Shown: positions 9,434 to 17,475 of the stretch, in pieces
Layout: the number at the start of each line of letters is the position of its first letter
Numbering within the stretch: the stretch's first letter is position 1
NCBI GenBank assembly: GCA_944381435.1
Contig: CALWLD010000003.1
Coordinates: 89,195-153,194 of the forward strand
DNA: 64,000 bases
Source of the DNA: an uncultured Clostridia bacterium
GTDB taxonomy: Bacteria > Bacillota > Clostridia > Lachnospirales > CAG-274
Direction: 5' to 3'
The notes under the pieces: model-generated
Database searches by the model: none
What the model saw: the letters and a program-made list of their open reading frames with translations, nothing else
What the model was told of the DNA's origin: nothing
Translations under genes and position numbers: made by a program

Positions 9434-10132
9434 CTATGGCATAAAATAATATCCTATCCCTCTTTTTGTAACTATATATCTAGGCTTGCTGGCATCATCT
9501 TCTATCTTTTCTCTAAGCCTTCTTATAGTAACATCAACAGCTCTTACATCTCCAAAATATTCATATCCCCAAACCTGAGATAACAAAGCTTCTCTTGTAA
9601 ATATTTGGCTTTTTTTAAGAGCTAAAAATTTTAAAAGCTCAAACTCTCTTATGGTAAGGTTTATAGGCTTATCTTTTTTAAAAACTTCATATCTTTCAAA
9701 ATCTATTTTAAGATCACCAAAAACAGCTACCCCTTCAGGCTCTTCTTGTTTTTCTTCTTTCTTTAAATTAGTTTTTCTTCTAAGGTTTGCTTTAACACGT
9801 GCTATAAGCTCACGGTTGCTAAAAGGCTTTGTTACATAGTCATCTGCTCCTATTTCAAGGCCTAAAACTTTGTCCACCTCATCTGCACGAGCAGTAAGCA
9901 TAATTATAGGAACTTCGCTTTTATCACGTATTCTTTTACAAACTCCATACCCGTCTATCTTAGGCATCATTATATCTAAAAGAATCAAATCTGGGTTTTC
10001 TTTTTCAAAAACTTCTATAGCCATTTCACCATCTTCTGCTGTTACAACTTGAAATCCTTCTTTTTTTAAATTAAAAGCAATAATGCTCATTATGCTTTGC
10101 TCATCATCAACAACTAATATTTTATCAGACAA
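9434..10132 (-). CDS. walR: Response regulator WalR
   Basis: This is a 232-residue OmpR-family regulator. The receiver domain has the acidic pair DDE near residue 8, the phospho-acceptor in LILLDIMMPKIDG, and the conserved Thr and Lys in MLTARADEVDKVLGLEIGADDYVTKPFS. The C-terminal winged helix has LTIREFELLKFLA and DVTIRRLREKIEDD...GIGYYF. It controls peptidoglycan hydrolase genes with WalK. The wall-hydrolase-like genes just upstream (10194-11426 and 12962-14659) may be functionally related, but no WalR box was identified. Confidence 0.95.
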   Translation of the reverse strand: MSDKILVVDDEQSIMSIIAFNLKKEGFQVVTAEDGEMAIEVFEKENPDLILLDIMMPKIDGYGVCKRIRDKSEVPIIMLTARADEVDKVLGLEIGADDYVTKPFSNRELIARVKANLRRKTNLKKEEKQEEPEGVAVFGDLKIDFERYEVFKKDKPINLTIREFELLKFLALKKSQIFTREALLSQVWGYEYFGDVRAVDVTIRRLREKIEDDASKPRYIVTKRGIGYYFMP

Positions 10133-10193
10133 TAAAATCCCTCCTAACTTTTATATTTTAAACGTAAAAAATTTATCTTTGTTCCATTTTTAT

Positions 10194-11426
10194 CTAATTT
10201 TTATTTAGTACCACTTTTTTGTTTAAATCATCTACAACCATTTTCATATTATTATTTTTTAATACATTTTCTATATTATAATACTTTTTACCATCTATTT
10301 CCACAGTATTTTGTAAATAAATATCTTCTATTTTTAAATTGTTTAGCTGAAAATATCTATCATCTATAAAAAAGTTATTATTTATTTTATAAACTAAGCA
10401 ATTTAGCTTATTTTCTTGTATTATTTTTCTTTTATTATCTGCAAATATAACTGTGTCTAAAAATATATCGTTATTTAAAGCTTCTTCATAAGCATTTAAT
10501 ATTTTTTTATTATCTGTTAAAAGGTAATTTTGTTTATTAACTTTTTCTGTTTTAAAAGTATCTATGTTTATATAGTTAATCATTTTTATTCTTTCATATT
10601 TGCTAGGCATATATTTAAAATATCTATCTAGCTCTTTTATTTTATCATCTATGTTATAGTTATAAGATGTACTTGCAAAATGAGATATAGCTATGTTTAA
10701 AAAAATAGGCTTTTTATAAGCATAGTTTTTATAAAAAAAATCTAGTTCTTTAAACATTATATCAAGCTTATTATCTTCTTGTATATTTTCATATATATTA
10801 AGCCCAACCCAATCTACATAGTTATCACCAGGATAAAAATCTTTTACATTATATGCTAAATCTTTATCTATGCTAAAAACCAAGCAAACATTAGGTGCAT
10901 AAAGGTTAAAATATGTTTTAGCATCTTGTAAAAATTTTATATATTCTGTGTTTTTTCCTATAAAGCTATTGTCTACAGGATATATATTAACAAACATAGG
11001 TATTTGTAAGTTACCAAAATCTTTTGCTAAATTTTTTAAATGCTTTGTATCAAAAATATCTTTTTCATCATCAGGAGGTAATATGGTTATAAAAGGTGTT
11101 TTTAAATTAGAATAACAGTTTAAAACCCAAGATAAAGGATAGCTTTCATCTATCTTTTGGCTATACATATATATGCTGTTTTTAACATTTGTATATTCTT
11201 CAAATTCTTTTATAAACTCTCCTTCTGTTTGTTCTAAAAAAACACCTGTATATACTCCTTCAGGTTCATATTTTTTTAATGTATAATCTTCTTTAACATA
11301 AACGTTATATAGCTCTATGTTTTGGTTACTTTTTGCCACGTTTACCATAACAGCGTCTTCTTCTATGTCCTTATTACAACCTACTAAAAAAATACCTATC
11401 ATAAGGCTTAATATAATTTTTTTCAC
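10194..11426 (-). CDS. Lipoprotein with GH26-like TIM barrel and C-terminal stalk-type domain
   Basis: I start this 410-residue protein at the GTG at 11426 (VKKIILSLMIGIFLVGC), which follows an AGAAGGTG ribosome site. An ATG at 11447 would overlap recU and lacks a good site. The lipobox ends LVGC. The central region resembles glycoside hydrolase family 26: ESYPLSWVLNCYSNLKTPFI, IPMFVNIYP, FYPGDNYVDWVGLNIY and KPIFLNIAIS. In GH26 the YPGDDYVDWVG block is characteristic, but I cannot place the two catalytic Glu with confidence, so it may be catalytically inactive. The last 70 residues (DIYLQNTVEIDGKKYYNIENVL...VVDDLNKKVVL) resemble the copper-amine-oxidase-N/stalk domain. Confidence 0.65.
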   Translation of the reverse strand: MKKIILSLMIGIFLVGCNKDIEEDAVMVNVAKSNQNIELYNVYVKEDYTLKKYEPEGVYTGVFLEQTEGEFIKEFEEYTNVKNSIYMYSQKIDESYPLSWVLNCYSNLKTPFITILPPDDEKDIFDTKHLKNLAKDFGNLQIPMFVNIYPVDNSFIGKNTEYIKFLQDAKTYFNLYAPNVCLVFSIDKDLAYNVKDFYPGDNYVDWVGLNIYENIQEDNKLDIMFKELDFFYKNYAYKKPIFLNIAISHFASTSYNYNIDDKIKELDRYFKYMPSKYERIKMINYINIDTFKTEKVNKQNYLLTDNKKILNAYEEALNNDIFLDTVIFADNKRKIIQENKLNCLVYKINNNFFIDDRYFQLNNLKIEDIYLQNTVEIDGKKYYNIENVLKNNNMKMVVDDLNKKVVLNKN

Positions 11427-11439
11427 AAACACACCTTCT

Positions 11440-11973
11440 TTAATCATTTTCTTTTAAGTATGTGTTTAATGCTTCTAGGTAATGAACATAAAATTTACCC
11501 TTTTGTTTTATAATATATTTTTTATCAAAAGCTTTATATGGTATAGATTTTCTTCCACCATTGTTAGCATCTTGCCAAAATTTATATATATCTTTAAAAG
11601 GTAAATAATAATATTCATCATACATTTTAAAATAAACTAGCATAAAGGCTACACCTTGTTGTTTTTCAAAATCAACCATAAAATCTATCTGGTGCTTATG
11701 TATATTTTGTAAAGCTAAATACCCTTGGCTTGTTTCTTTTGCATCAAAACATACTGGTATACCTTGCACCACACCCATATAATCTACTGTGCTTTTTTCG
11801 CTAAAATAAGCAAGTGTTATCGTTTTGTTTTCGTTATTTATTTTTACAGGTGTTATAGGTGTTGGTATTTTTTGTATTATTGCCAAGTTTTTTTCTCTGT
11901 ATACATCGTTTGTAAGGTTTATAAATTCTTCTAAAGTGCTTCCTCTAAGCCCACGACTGTTAAAATATGCCAT
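11440..11973 (-). CDS. recU: Holliday junction resolvase RecU
   Basis: This 177-residue nuclease starts at the ATG at 11973 (MAYFNSRGLRGSTLEEF), preceded by an AAAGGTGA ribosome site. An ATG 18 bases upstream overlaps queG. The RecU/PD-(D/E)XK core is visible: E of STLEEF, STVDYMGVV, the catalytic strand IPVCFDAKET and the LQNIHKHQIDFM helix. It cuts Holliday junctions during recombination and repair. RecU is usually paired with penicillin-binding protein genes. Here it lies between queG and a lipoprotein gene, overlapping neither once these starts are used. Confidence 0.92.
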   Translation of the reverse strand: MAYFNSRGLRGSTLEEFINLTNDVYREKNLAIIQKIPTPITPVKINNENKTITLAYFSEKSTVDYMGVVQGIPVCFDAKETSQGYLALQNIHKHQIDFMVDFEKQQGVAFMLVYFKMYDEYYYLPFKDIYKFWQDANNGGRKSIPYKAFDKKYIIKQKGKFYVHYLEALNTYLKEND

Positions 11974-11977
11974 TTTT

Positions 11978-12958
11978 TCACCTTTTACCATTTAATTTTT
12001 CTATTGCCCATAAGGCATAATTTTTTATATCTTCTCTTGTGTCATTTTTGGCTTTTTCTAATATATCCATTGCCTCTTTGCTATATTTATAATTAGCTAA
12101 AGCTATTATTGCATTTCTTTGTAATATTTTTTTGCCACGCCAACCACAAGCTGTTTTTTTATATGTATTTTCAAAATCTTTGTTAGTAATATTTAAAATA
12201 TGTTCTATGTTAGGATAAAAAACATCTATATCTGCTATTTCCTCTGTATAAACATCTTTGTTATAAGGGCAAACCTTTTGGCAAATATCACAACCGTATA
12301 TTTGCCTGTTTATAAGTTCTTTTTCTTTTTCTGTTTCTAGCTCTTTTTTTTGTGTAAGATAAGATATGCAAGTTTTATAGTTAAAGCCCTTTTCTAGTAT
12401 AGATTTTCCTGGGCAAGCTTTTATGCATTTATCACAATCTTTGCATAAATCTTCGTTATATATATTTTTGCTAGGCTTAAGCTCTATATTTGTTATTATA
12501 TAACCTATAAAAAATATAGAGCCAAGCTTTTTGTTAATAAGGTTGCCACTTTTACCTATATATCCAAGCCCACATCTTTTAGCAACTTCTCTATCTACCA
12601 AAGGGCCTGTGTCCACAAATATATCTCCTTCTATGTTAAGGGTATTTTTTATATGTAAAAGCTTGTCTTTTACTAAATGATGATAGTCTGTTCCCATAGC
12701 CCCTATAGAAATTTTACCTCTTATTTTGTTATCTAGCTTACCTACAAATTTTTTATTATAGCTAAGCCCTAAAGCTATAATGCTTTTAGCATCTTCTCTT
12801 ATAAGCATAGGATTTATCCTTTTTTCTATATCCTTTTCTACAAAAGGTGTGTCTGTATCTTCTAAAATAGGCTTTATATCATAAAAAGGCTTTGCATCTC
12901 CTATACCTATAACTGTATTTTCTTCTTCAAAACTATAAATTTTTTCTTCTAATGTCAT
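11978..12958 (-). CDS. queG: Epoxyqueuosine reductase QueG
   Basis: This 326-residue cobalamin-dependent iron-sulfur enzyme performs the last step of queuosine tRNA modification. It shows the catalytic-domain segment IIALGLSYN, the VDTGPLVDREVAKRCGLGYIGKSGNLI block, and two ferredoxin clusters (CKDCDKCIKACPGKSI and YGCDICQKVCPYN). The C-terminal region is helical and HEAT-like (AIIALANYKYSKEAMDILEKA), near the minimal length of the family. It overlaps or abuts its neighbours, forming an operon with the GH18 gene upstream (3-bp gap) and recU downstream. The rest of the queuosine pathway is not in the window. Confidence 0.93.
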   Translation of the reverse strand: MTLEEKIYSFEEENTVIGIGDAKPFYDIKPILEDTDTPFVEKDIEKRINPMLIREDAKSIIALGLSYNKKFVGKLDNKIRGKISIGAMGTDYHHLVKDKLLHIKNTLNIEGDIFVDTGPLVDREVAKRCGLGYIGKSGNLINKKLGSIFFIGYIITNIELKPSKNIYNEDLCKDCDKCIKACPGKSILEKGFNYKTCISYLTQKKELETEKEKELINRQIYGCDICQKVCPYNKDVYTEEIADIDVFYPNIEHILNITNKDFENTYKKTACGWRGKKILQRNAIIALANYKYSKEAMDILEKAKNDTREDIKNYALWAIEKLNGKR

Positions 12959-12961
12959 AAA

Positions 12962-14659
12962 TTATCCCTTTAGCTTATCTTTTAATATATCCCAAATTTC
13001 TTCTTTTTCAAGGCCTCTTTTCCAAGCCCCTGCTCCTGCTATATCATATTCTAAAACTAAATCTAGCCTTTTAGCTATGCTTTGTTCATCTTCTAGCCAA
13101 ACTTTATATGTTTTGTTATCTTCTTTAGCCTCGCCATAGTTTTGCCCTGTTTCTTCATCATAAGAAAAGCTACCGCCTTTTTCTTCTATAAAGTTATAAG
13201 CACCGTTCATACCATAAGCTTTAGATGATAAGCTTATCTCACCATCTTCTAAAGTTTCTGTCCATACACGAGCATAAAATGGTATGCCTAATATAAGCTT
13301 TTCTTTAGGTACACCTTCTTTTAAGGTATCTTCTATAGCTATCTTGCTCCAGTTCATAGATGCAACACTACCTGCATTTTCAGAGCCTGCATAATGCTCA
13401 TCATATCCCATTACTATTACATAATCTGCAATTTTTCCAACATCATTTCTGTTATAATGAGCTGTCCAAGGTTTTGGCACAAATAAATCTACAGATAAAA
13501 CTGCTCCCTCTTCTCTTAAAGCTGGTGCAAGCTCTCTTAAAAACTGTATAAAGTTTTCACCGTCTTCTTTAGGTACATTTTCAAAATCTATGTTTATGCC
13601 GTCTAGGTCGTACATAGAAACATATGCTAAAAGCTGTTTTATAACATATTCCCTTGTTTCTGTAGAAGATAAGATGCTATGGGATATTTTGCTATCAAAA
13701 TTATCTGTTATTAAGCCCCAAACCTTGTAACCGTTGCTATGAGCTAAATCTACATAGCTCTTATCTGCTATATTAACTATTTTTCCGCTTTCATCTTTAA
13801 AAGAAAACCAAGTAGGCACTAAAACATCTACCCCTTCTATATATGTTTTTCTCATTTCAGAGCTGTTAGCTACCACATTTTGCATTTGGTCAAAAACAAG
13901 GTTTATTTTGCCATTATCAACAGTCCAAGGAGCTTTAGCTATGTAATCGTTTTCATAATTGTTTTCCACTTTTATATCTTCTATATTAGTTAATAACTTT
14001 GTAGGTACAAAGCCACTATAACCACTTTTGGTAGTTACCCTTGTGTATCCGTTTTCTTCATTTTCATAAAAATATACACTTTCACCTTTTTTAACCTTTT
14101 CTATATAAGGTGCTTTTTTGTTTGCCCCTGCTCTAACCTTTGTATTTTTAGATACTGTAGCCATTTTATAATCTTCTTTTAATATATTTAACATTTTGCT
14201 ATCTTCTATATATTCAAATTTTAGCTCATAAAAATCTTCTAAAAAAGTTTTAGGCATATAAGCTACACCTTCTATATTATATATAGGTAAATCTAACTCT
14301 AAAGGCTCGCTATTTACAAAATATTCAAGCTCTTCTGTTTGCATACGTATAACGTTATATTCGTTTGTTATTGTAAGGGTATTTTCTTCCATATCCCAAT
14401 AAATATAGTTATCTATGTATTTTTTTACAAAGTCTACAGGTAAATATATTTCACCTTCTTGATAAAGAGGTATGTTTTTCATAGGTATATAGTCTAACTG
14501 CATATTTATCCCTATTTCATCTGTGGCTAACTTAACGCTGTCTCTATAGTCTATATACTTAAAACTAGGCAAATATTTTTTACCTAAAAATACTAAAGCT
14601 ATTATAAAAACAAATAAGAAAAATATTTTAAATATTATGCTTTTCTTTTGTGTTTTCAT
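12962..14659 (-). CDS. GH18 family cell-wall hydrolase with SH3 and stalk-type domains
   Basis: This 565-residue protein starts at the ATG at 14659 (MKTQKKSII), after an AAAGGGTG ribosome site. Domains in order: an N-terminal membrane anchor (IFKIFFLFVFIIALVFLG), a copper-amine-oxidase-N-like region (residues about 50-160), a bacterial SH3 domain (VSKNTKVRAGANKKAPYIEK...SGFVPTKLL), and a GH18 barrel (about 245-560). The catalytic motif is YDLDGINIDFENV, where the last Glu is the GH18 acid/base. Later strands VIVMGYDEHY and LILGIPFYARVW match. This architecture is that of YaaH/SleL-type spore or cell-wall N-acetylglucosaminidases. It probably acts on peptidoglycan outside the membrane. Confidence 0.9.
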   Translation of the reverse strand: MKTQKKSIIFKIFFLFVFIIALVFLGKKYLPSFKYIDYRDSVKLATDEIGINMQLDYIPMKNIPLYQEGEIYLPVDFVKKYIDNYIYWDMEENTLTITNEYNVIRMQTEELEYFVNSEPLELDLPIYNIEGVAYMPKTFLEDFYELKFEYIEDSKMLNILKEDYKMATVSKNTKVRAGANKKAPYIEKVKKGESVYFYENEENGYTRVTTKSGYSGFVPTKLLTNIEDIKVENNYENDYIAKAPWTVDNGKINLVFDQMQNVVANSSEMRKTYIEGVDVLVPTWFSFKDESGKIVNIADKSYVDLAHSNGYKVWGLITDNFDSKISHSILSSTETREYVIKQLLAYVSMYDLDGINIDFENVPKEDGENFIQFLRELAPALREEGAVLSVDLFVPKPWTAHYNRNDVGKIADYVIVMGYDEHYAGSENAGSVASMNWSKIAIEDTLKEGVPKEKLILGIPFYARVWTETLEDGEISLSSKAYGMNGAYNFIEEKGGSFSYDEETGQNYGEAKEDNKTYKVWLEDEQSIAKRLDLVLEYDIAGAGAWKRGLEKEEIWDILKDKLKG

Positions 14660-14681
14660 TATGTACACCCTTTCTTTATAT

Positions 14682-14732
14682 AAAATTATACTTTTTTAAT
14701 TGTACGATTTTTATATAAAAAAGTATAATTTT
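14682..14732 (-). terminator. Long AT-rich hairpin after the sulfatase gene
   Basis: AAAATTATACTTTTT (14682-14696) pairs perfectly with AAAAAGTATAATTTT (14718-14732). The stem overlaps the sulfatase stop codon and ends in U-rich sequence on both strands. It is likely a terminator separating the sulfatase gene from the GH18 operon. It has few G-C pairs, so strength is uncertain. Confidence 0.5.
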
Positions 14733-16167
14733 AGCTTAAAATATATTTTTCTTTTTCAATGGTAAATAAGCTTTTACCATCTGTAAATCCTTCTTCTCTA
14801 TCTATTAATTCATTTATAAGATATTTCTTAAGCTCTTTTATTCTATCTTTATATTTAGCATCATTTATAAGGTCTTTTTCTTCCATTTTATCTTCATCTA
14901 AGTTAAAATATTGTTCTTTACCTGTTTTATAATACCATATATATTTATCATTTTTTGTAACTATAAAATGGTTAGATTTATCTCCATAAGAATGTTCTCC
15001 GTGTAAATATGTTCTTATTTCTTTATTGGTATCTTCTAATAAAGGTAATAAACTTTTACCATCTATGTTATCAACATTTCCTCCTGCATAATCTAAAATA
15101 GTAGGAAATATATCTCTAAGCTCTACAATGCTATTGCATACTTTATTTTTATGTTTAAAAACATTGTATCCACCAGATATAAAAAATGGTATATGAGAAG
15201 AACCTTCATAAGCTAAAGCTTTTCTAAATAAATTATGGTCCATCAAAAGCTCTCCGTGGTCTGATACAAATAATATTATTGTATCATCATATAGCTGGCG
15301 TTCTTTAAGCTCTTGTATCAACCTTCCTATTTGGTGGTCTAAATGGGTTATGCAAGCATAATATCCTATTTTAGCCTGTCTTATAAGCTCCTCATCATCT
15401 GGTGCAATGCTAGATGCAAAATCTTTAGGTGTATTTTTTCTTATTTCTTCATCTACCCAATCTCCTATAGGGCTTTTTGGTATTTCAGCATTTTCATATA
15501 AATCAAAATAATAGCTAGGTGCATCAAAAGGAGGGTGTGGCCTAACATAAGATGCCATTAAAAAGAAAGGCTTATCTCTATCTCTTCTTCTTAAAAAATC
15601 TATGCTTTTTGTAGTTACCCAGTTTGTAGGGTGATATTTTTCATCATATATCCAAGGTCTTGCCACCCAAGAATTACAGTCTATGCCTGTATCTGCTGTA
15701 TCTGCTTCTATGCCTAGCTCGTTTTTTAAGTAATAGTAATAATCATCTGCTATTTTTTGATTTTCAAAGGAGGGAGTTGTTTCTCTTCTATAATAATGTA
15801 AATAACCATCGTGTAAATCTATGTTATGAAAACCAAGGCTGTTTCTAAGAGGAGCAACGTGCATTTTACCTACACATTGTGTGTAATATCCTTGTTTTGA
15901 AAGCTCTGAAGGTAAAGTTTTTTCATAGTCCCATTTTATACCATCTGCATATCCTATCCTTTTATGATTTTTCTGTGAAAGCCCTGTAAAAAGAGCTACT
16001 CTTGCTGGTATACAGCTAGGACAAGATGAATAAGCCTTGTTAAATACAACCCCTTCTCCTGCTAATGTATCTATATGGGGTGTTTTTACAACATTATGCC
16101 CCATAAAACCAAGGGTATCAAACCTTAATTGGTCTATCATTATTAATAATATATTAGGTTTAGTCAT
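14731..16167 (-). CDS. Sulfatase, cysteine-type, arylsulfatase family
   Basis: This is a 478-residue cytoplasmic-looking enzyme (no signal peptide) of the alkaline-phosphatase superfamily. Metal and active-site motifs: D12 in NILLIMIDQLRFDTLG, the formylglycine motif C52-I-P-A-R56, GKMH at about residue 121, FLMASYVRPHPPFDAP, and the C-terminal FVSDHGELLMDH. Cys at the first position of the motif must be converted to formylglycine, in anaerobes usually by anSME. No such maturase gene is in the window. Substrate unknown; choline-sulfatase or heparan/N-acetylglucosamine-6-sulfatase-like enzymes share this length. It has a long 5' region and its own terminator. Confidence 0.88.
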   Translation of the reverse strand: MTKPNILLIMIDQLRFDTLGFMGHNVVKTPHIDTLAGEGVVFNKAYSSCPSCIPARVALFTGLSQKNHKRIGYADGIKWDYEKTLPSELSKQGYYTQCVGKMHVAPLRNSLGFHNIDLHDGYLHYYRRETTPSFENQKIADDYYYYLKNELGIEADTADTGIDCNSWVARPWIYDEKYHPTNWVTTKSIDFLRRRDRDKPFFLMASYVRPHPPFDAPSYYFDLYENAEIPKSPIGDWVDEEIRKNTPKDFASSIAPDDEELIRQAKIGYYACITHLDHQIGRLIQELKERQLYDDTIILFVSDHGELLMDHNLFRKALAYEGSSHIPFFISGGYNVFKHKNKVCNSIVELRDIFPTILDYAGGNVDNIDGKSLLPLLEDTNKEIRTYLHGEHSYGDKSNHFIVTKNDKYIWYYKTGKEQYFNLDEDKMEEKDLINDAKYKDRIKELKKYLINELIDREEGFTDGKSLFTIEKEKYILS

Positions 16168-16289
16168 AACAAAGCCTCCTATTCTCTTTTTTATTTAGTA
16201 TATTACTATTTATATAATAAATCAATATATTTGTAATATAAAATAAGCTATGCGTAATAAAATATTATATACTTTATTGGAGGTATAGT

Positions 16290-16820
16290 ATGAAAATATT
16301 TATAGATCCAGGACACGGCGGAAAAAACCCAGGTGCAATAGGTCCTAACGGCTTATACGAGGCTAATGTAAATTTAGATATAGCCTTAAAGCTTGGACGT
16401 ATATTAACCAACTGGGGTTATGAGATAAATTATTCCAGAACAAATGATATAACAGTTACCCTATCTGAAAGAGCAAGAATGGCTAATGAATGGGGAGCAA
16501 ATTATTTTGTTAGCATACATTGTAATTCTAACGTAAACCCAGAAGCTAACGGCACATCTACCTATTTTTATAGAACAGGTACAATAGCAGAAAATTTTGC
16601 AAAAATTGTAAATAACAATTTAGTAAGACAAATAGAGCTTAAAGATTTAGGCATATTTTCTGCAAATTTTGCAGTTCTTAGGCTTACAAGAATGCCTGCT
16701 ATTCTTGTAGAAACTGCCTTTATATCTAACCCTTATGAAGCTAGCTTGCTTGCTACAAATACATTTAGGCAAAATTGTGCTGTTGGCATTGCAAACGGCA
16801 TTGCACAATTTACAACATAA
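16290..16820 (+). CDS. N-acetylmuramoyl-L-alanine amidase (Amidase_3)
   Basis: This 176-residue zinc amidase is a single catalytic domain: IFIDPGHGGKNPGAIGPNGLYE (first His and Glu ligands), SLSERARMANEWGANYFVSIHCNS-type second His region (LSERARMANEWG, FVSIHCN), and the catalytic Glu in PAILVETAFISNP. It lacks a signal peptide and wall-binding repeats, as in CwlC-type mother-cell amidases that are released by lysis. The ATG follows a TTGGAGG site. It is the only plus-strand gene in this part and ends in a hairpin shared with the convergent gene. Confidence 0.92.
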   Translation: MKIFIDPGHGGKNPGAIGPNGLYEANVNLDIALKLGRILTNWGYEINYSRTNDITVTLSERARMANEWGANYFVSIHCNSNVNPEANGTSTYFYRTGTIAENFAKIVNNNLVRQIELKDLGIFSANFAVLRLTRMPAILVETAFISNPYEASLLATNTFRQNCAVGIANGIAQFTT

Positions 16821-16850
16821 AAAGCTGTAGACAATTTTGTCTACAGCTAT
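16820..16850 (-). terminator. Terminator between two convergent genes
   Basis: A perfect 12-bp stem AGCTGTAGACAA/TTGTCTACAGCT with a 2-base spacer lies just after the amidase stop. The U-run (five U) is on the minus strand, so it mainly serves the 16859-17179 gene. Confidence 0.75.
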
Positions 16851-16858
16851 GCTAATAC

Positions 16859-17179
16859 TTAAAAATTTATCTTTTTAAGCTTTATAGCTAAAATATTTAT
16901 AAAGTTTAATATAAAAGTAACCCCTATAAGAACAGTACAAGCTAAAGCTATAAAATCATTAGTATCTAACAATGCACTCCAGTCTGATTTTTTTACTAAA
17001 TAGTTAGTATATAAAAACTGTAAATATATAGAAACAGCAGTTAAGCTAATACTCAATATAGAAATATTTAAAACGCGTTTATATTTTTTTCCCTTTAAAT
17101 AAAACATAGCAATAAAAGGTAATGCCCAAGCTATTAAACCAAATATAAAGCTAAAAACATTTAATAAAGATATATCCAT
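16859..17179 (-). CDS. Small membrane protein with three spans
   Basis: This 106-residue protein has three hydrophobic segments (about residues 5-28, 38-58 and 76-98). The pattern FSFIFGLIAWALPFIAM and the DWSALLDT motif between spans 2 and 3 recur in Firmicutes hypothetical membrane proteins of this length. No function is known to me. It is a single-gene unit with a GGAGTG ribosome site and its own terminator. Confidence 0.7.
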   Translation of the reverse strand: MDISLLNVFSFIFGLIAWALPFIAMFYLKGKKYKRVLNISILSISLTAVSIYLQFLYTNYLVKKSDWSALLDTNDFIALACTVLIGVTFILNFINILAIKLKKINF

Positions 17180-17196
17180 AATAACACTCCTTTATA

Positions 17197-17261
17197 ATTA
17201 TATAATTTTTGTAAATAACTTTTTTATATTATATAATATTATATAATTTTTGTAAATAACT
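17197..17261. repeat. Direct repeat upstream of adhE
   Basis: A 24-bp sequence ending in TTTTTGTAAATAACT occurs twice, at 17197-17220 and 17238-17261, identical and 41 bp apart. It lies upstream of the adhE promoter in otherwise featureless AT-rich DNA. Confidence 0.6.
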
Positions 17262-17344
17262 ATAGTAATTTTGATTAAATAAGGGTATAATAAATAATAT
17301 AAATTAAACATTTAAAACAAAAATAAAAAAAAGTAAAATATATA

Positions 17345-17373
17345 TTGACAAATAAATAACAATGGTATATAAT
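17345..17373 (+). promoter_or_regulatory. Sigma-A promoter of adhE
   Basis: Consensus TTGACA (17345-17350) and TATAAT (17368-17373) are separated by exactly 17 bp. Transcription should start near 17380, giving a leader of about 95 bases. Confidence 0.85.
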
Positions 17374-17376
17374 GTA

Positions 17377-17408
17377 ATTGTTAAATAAATATCAAACAAT
17401 TTAACAAT
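17377..17408 (+). promoter_or_regulatory. Rex-type operator at the adhE transcription start
   Basis: ATTGTTAAAT (17377-17386) and ATTTAACAAT (17399-17408) form a perfect inverted repeat over the start site. Each TTGTTAA half resembles the clostridial Rex half-site TTGTTAANNNNTTAACAA. The spacing (12 bp between arms) is longer than one site, but each half is followed by a degenerate inward partner (ATATCAA, and TTTGATA on the other strand), so two overlapping Rex sites are possible. Rex would repress adhE at low NADH. Confidence 0.65.
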
Positions 17409-17475
17409 ATCTATTTTTAGATATTAAAACCTATCTTTAGGTTATTAAATATATTATTTCTTAGGAGGAAAATTT

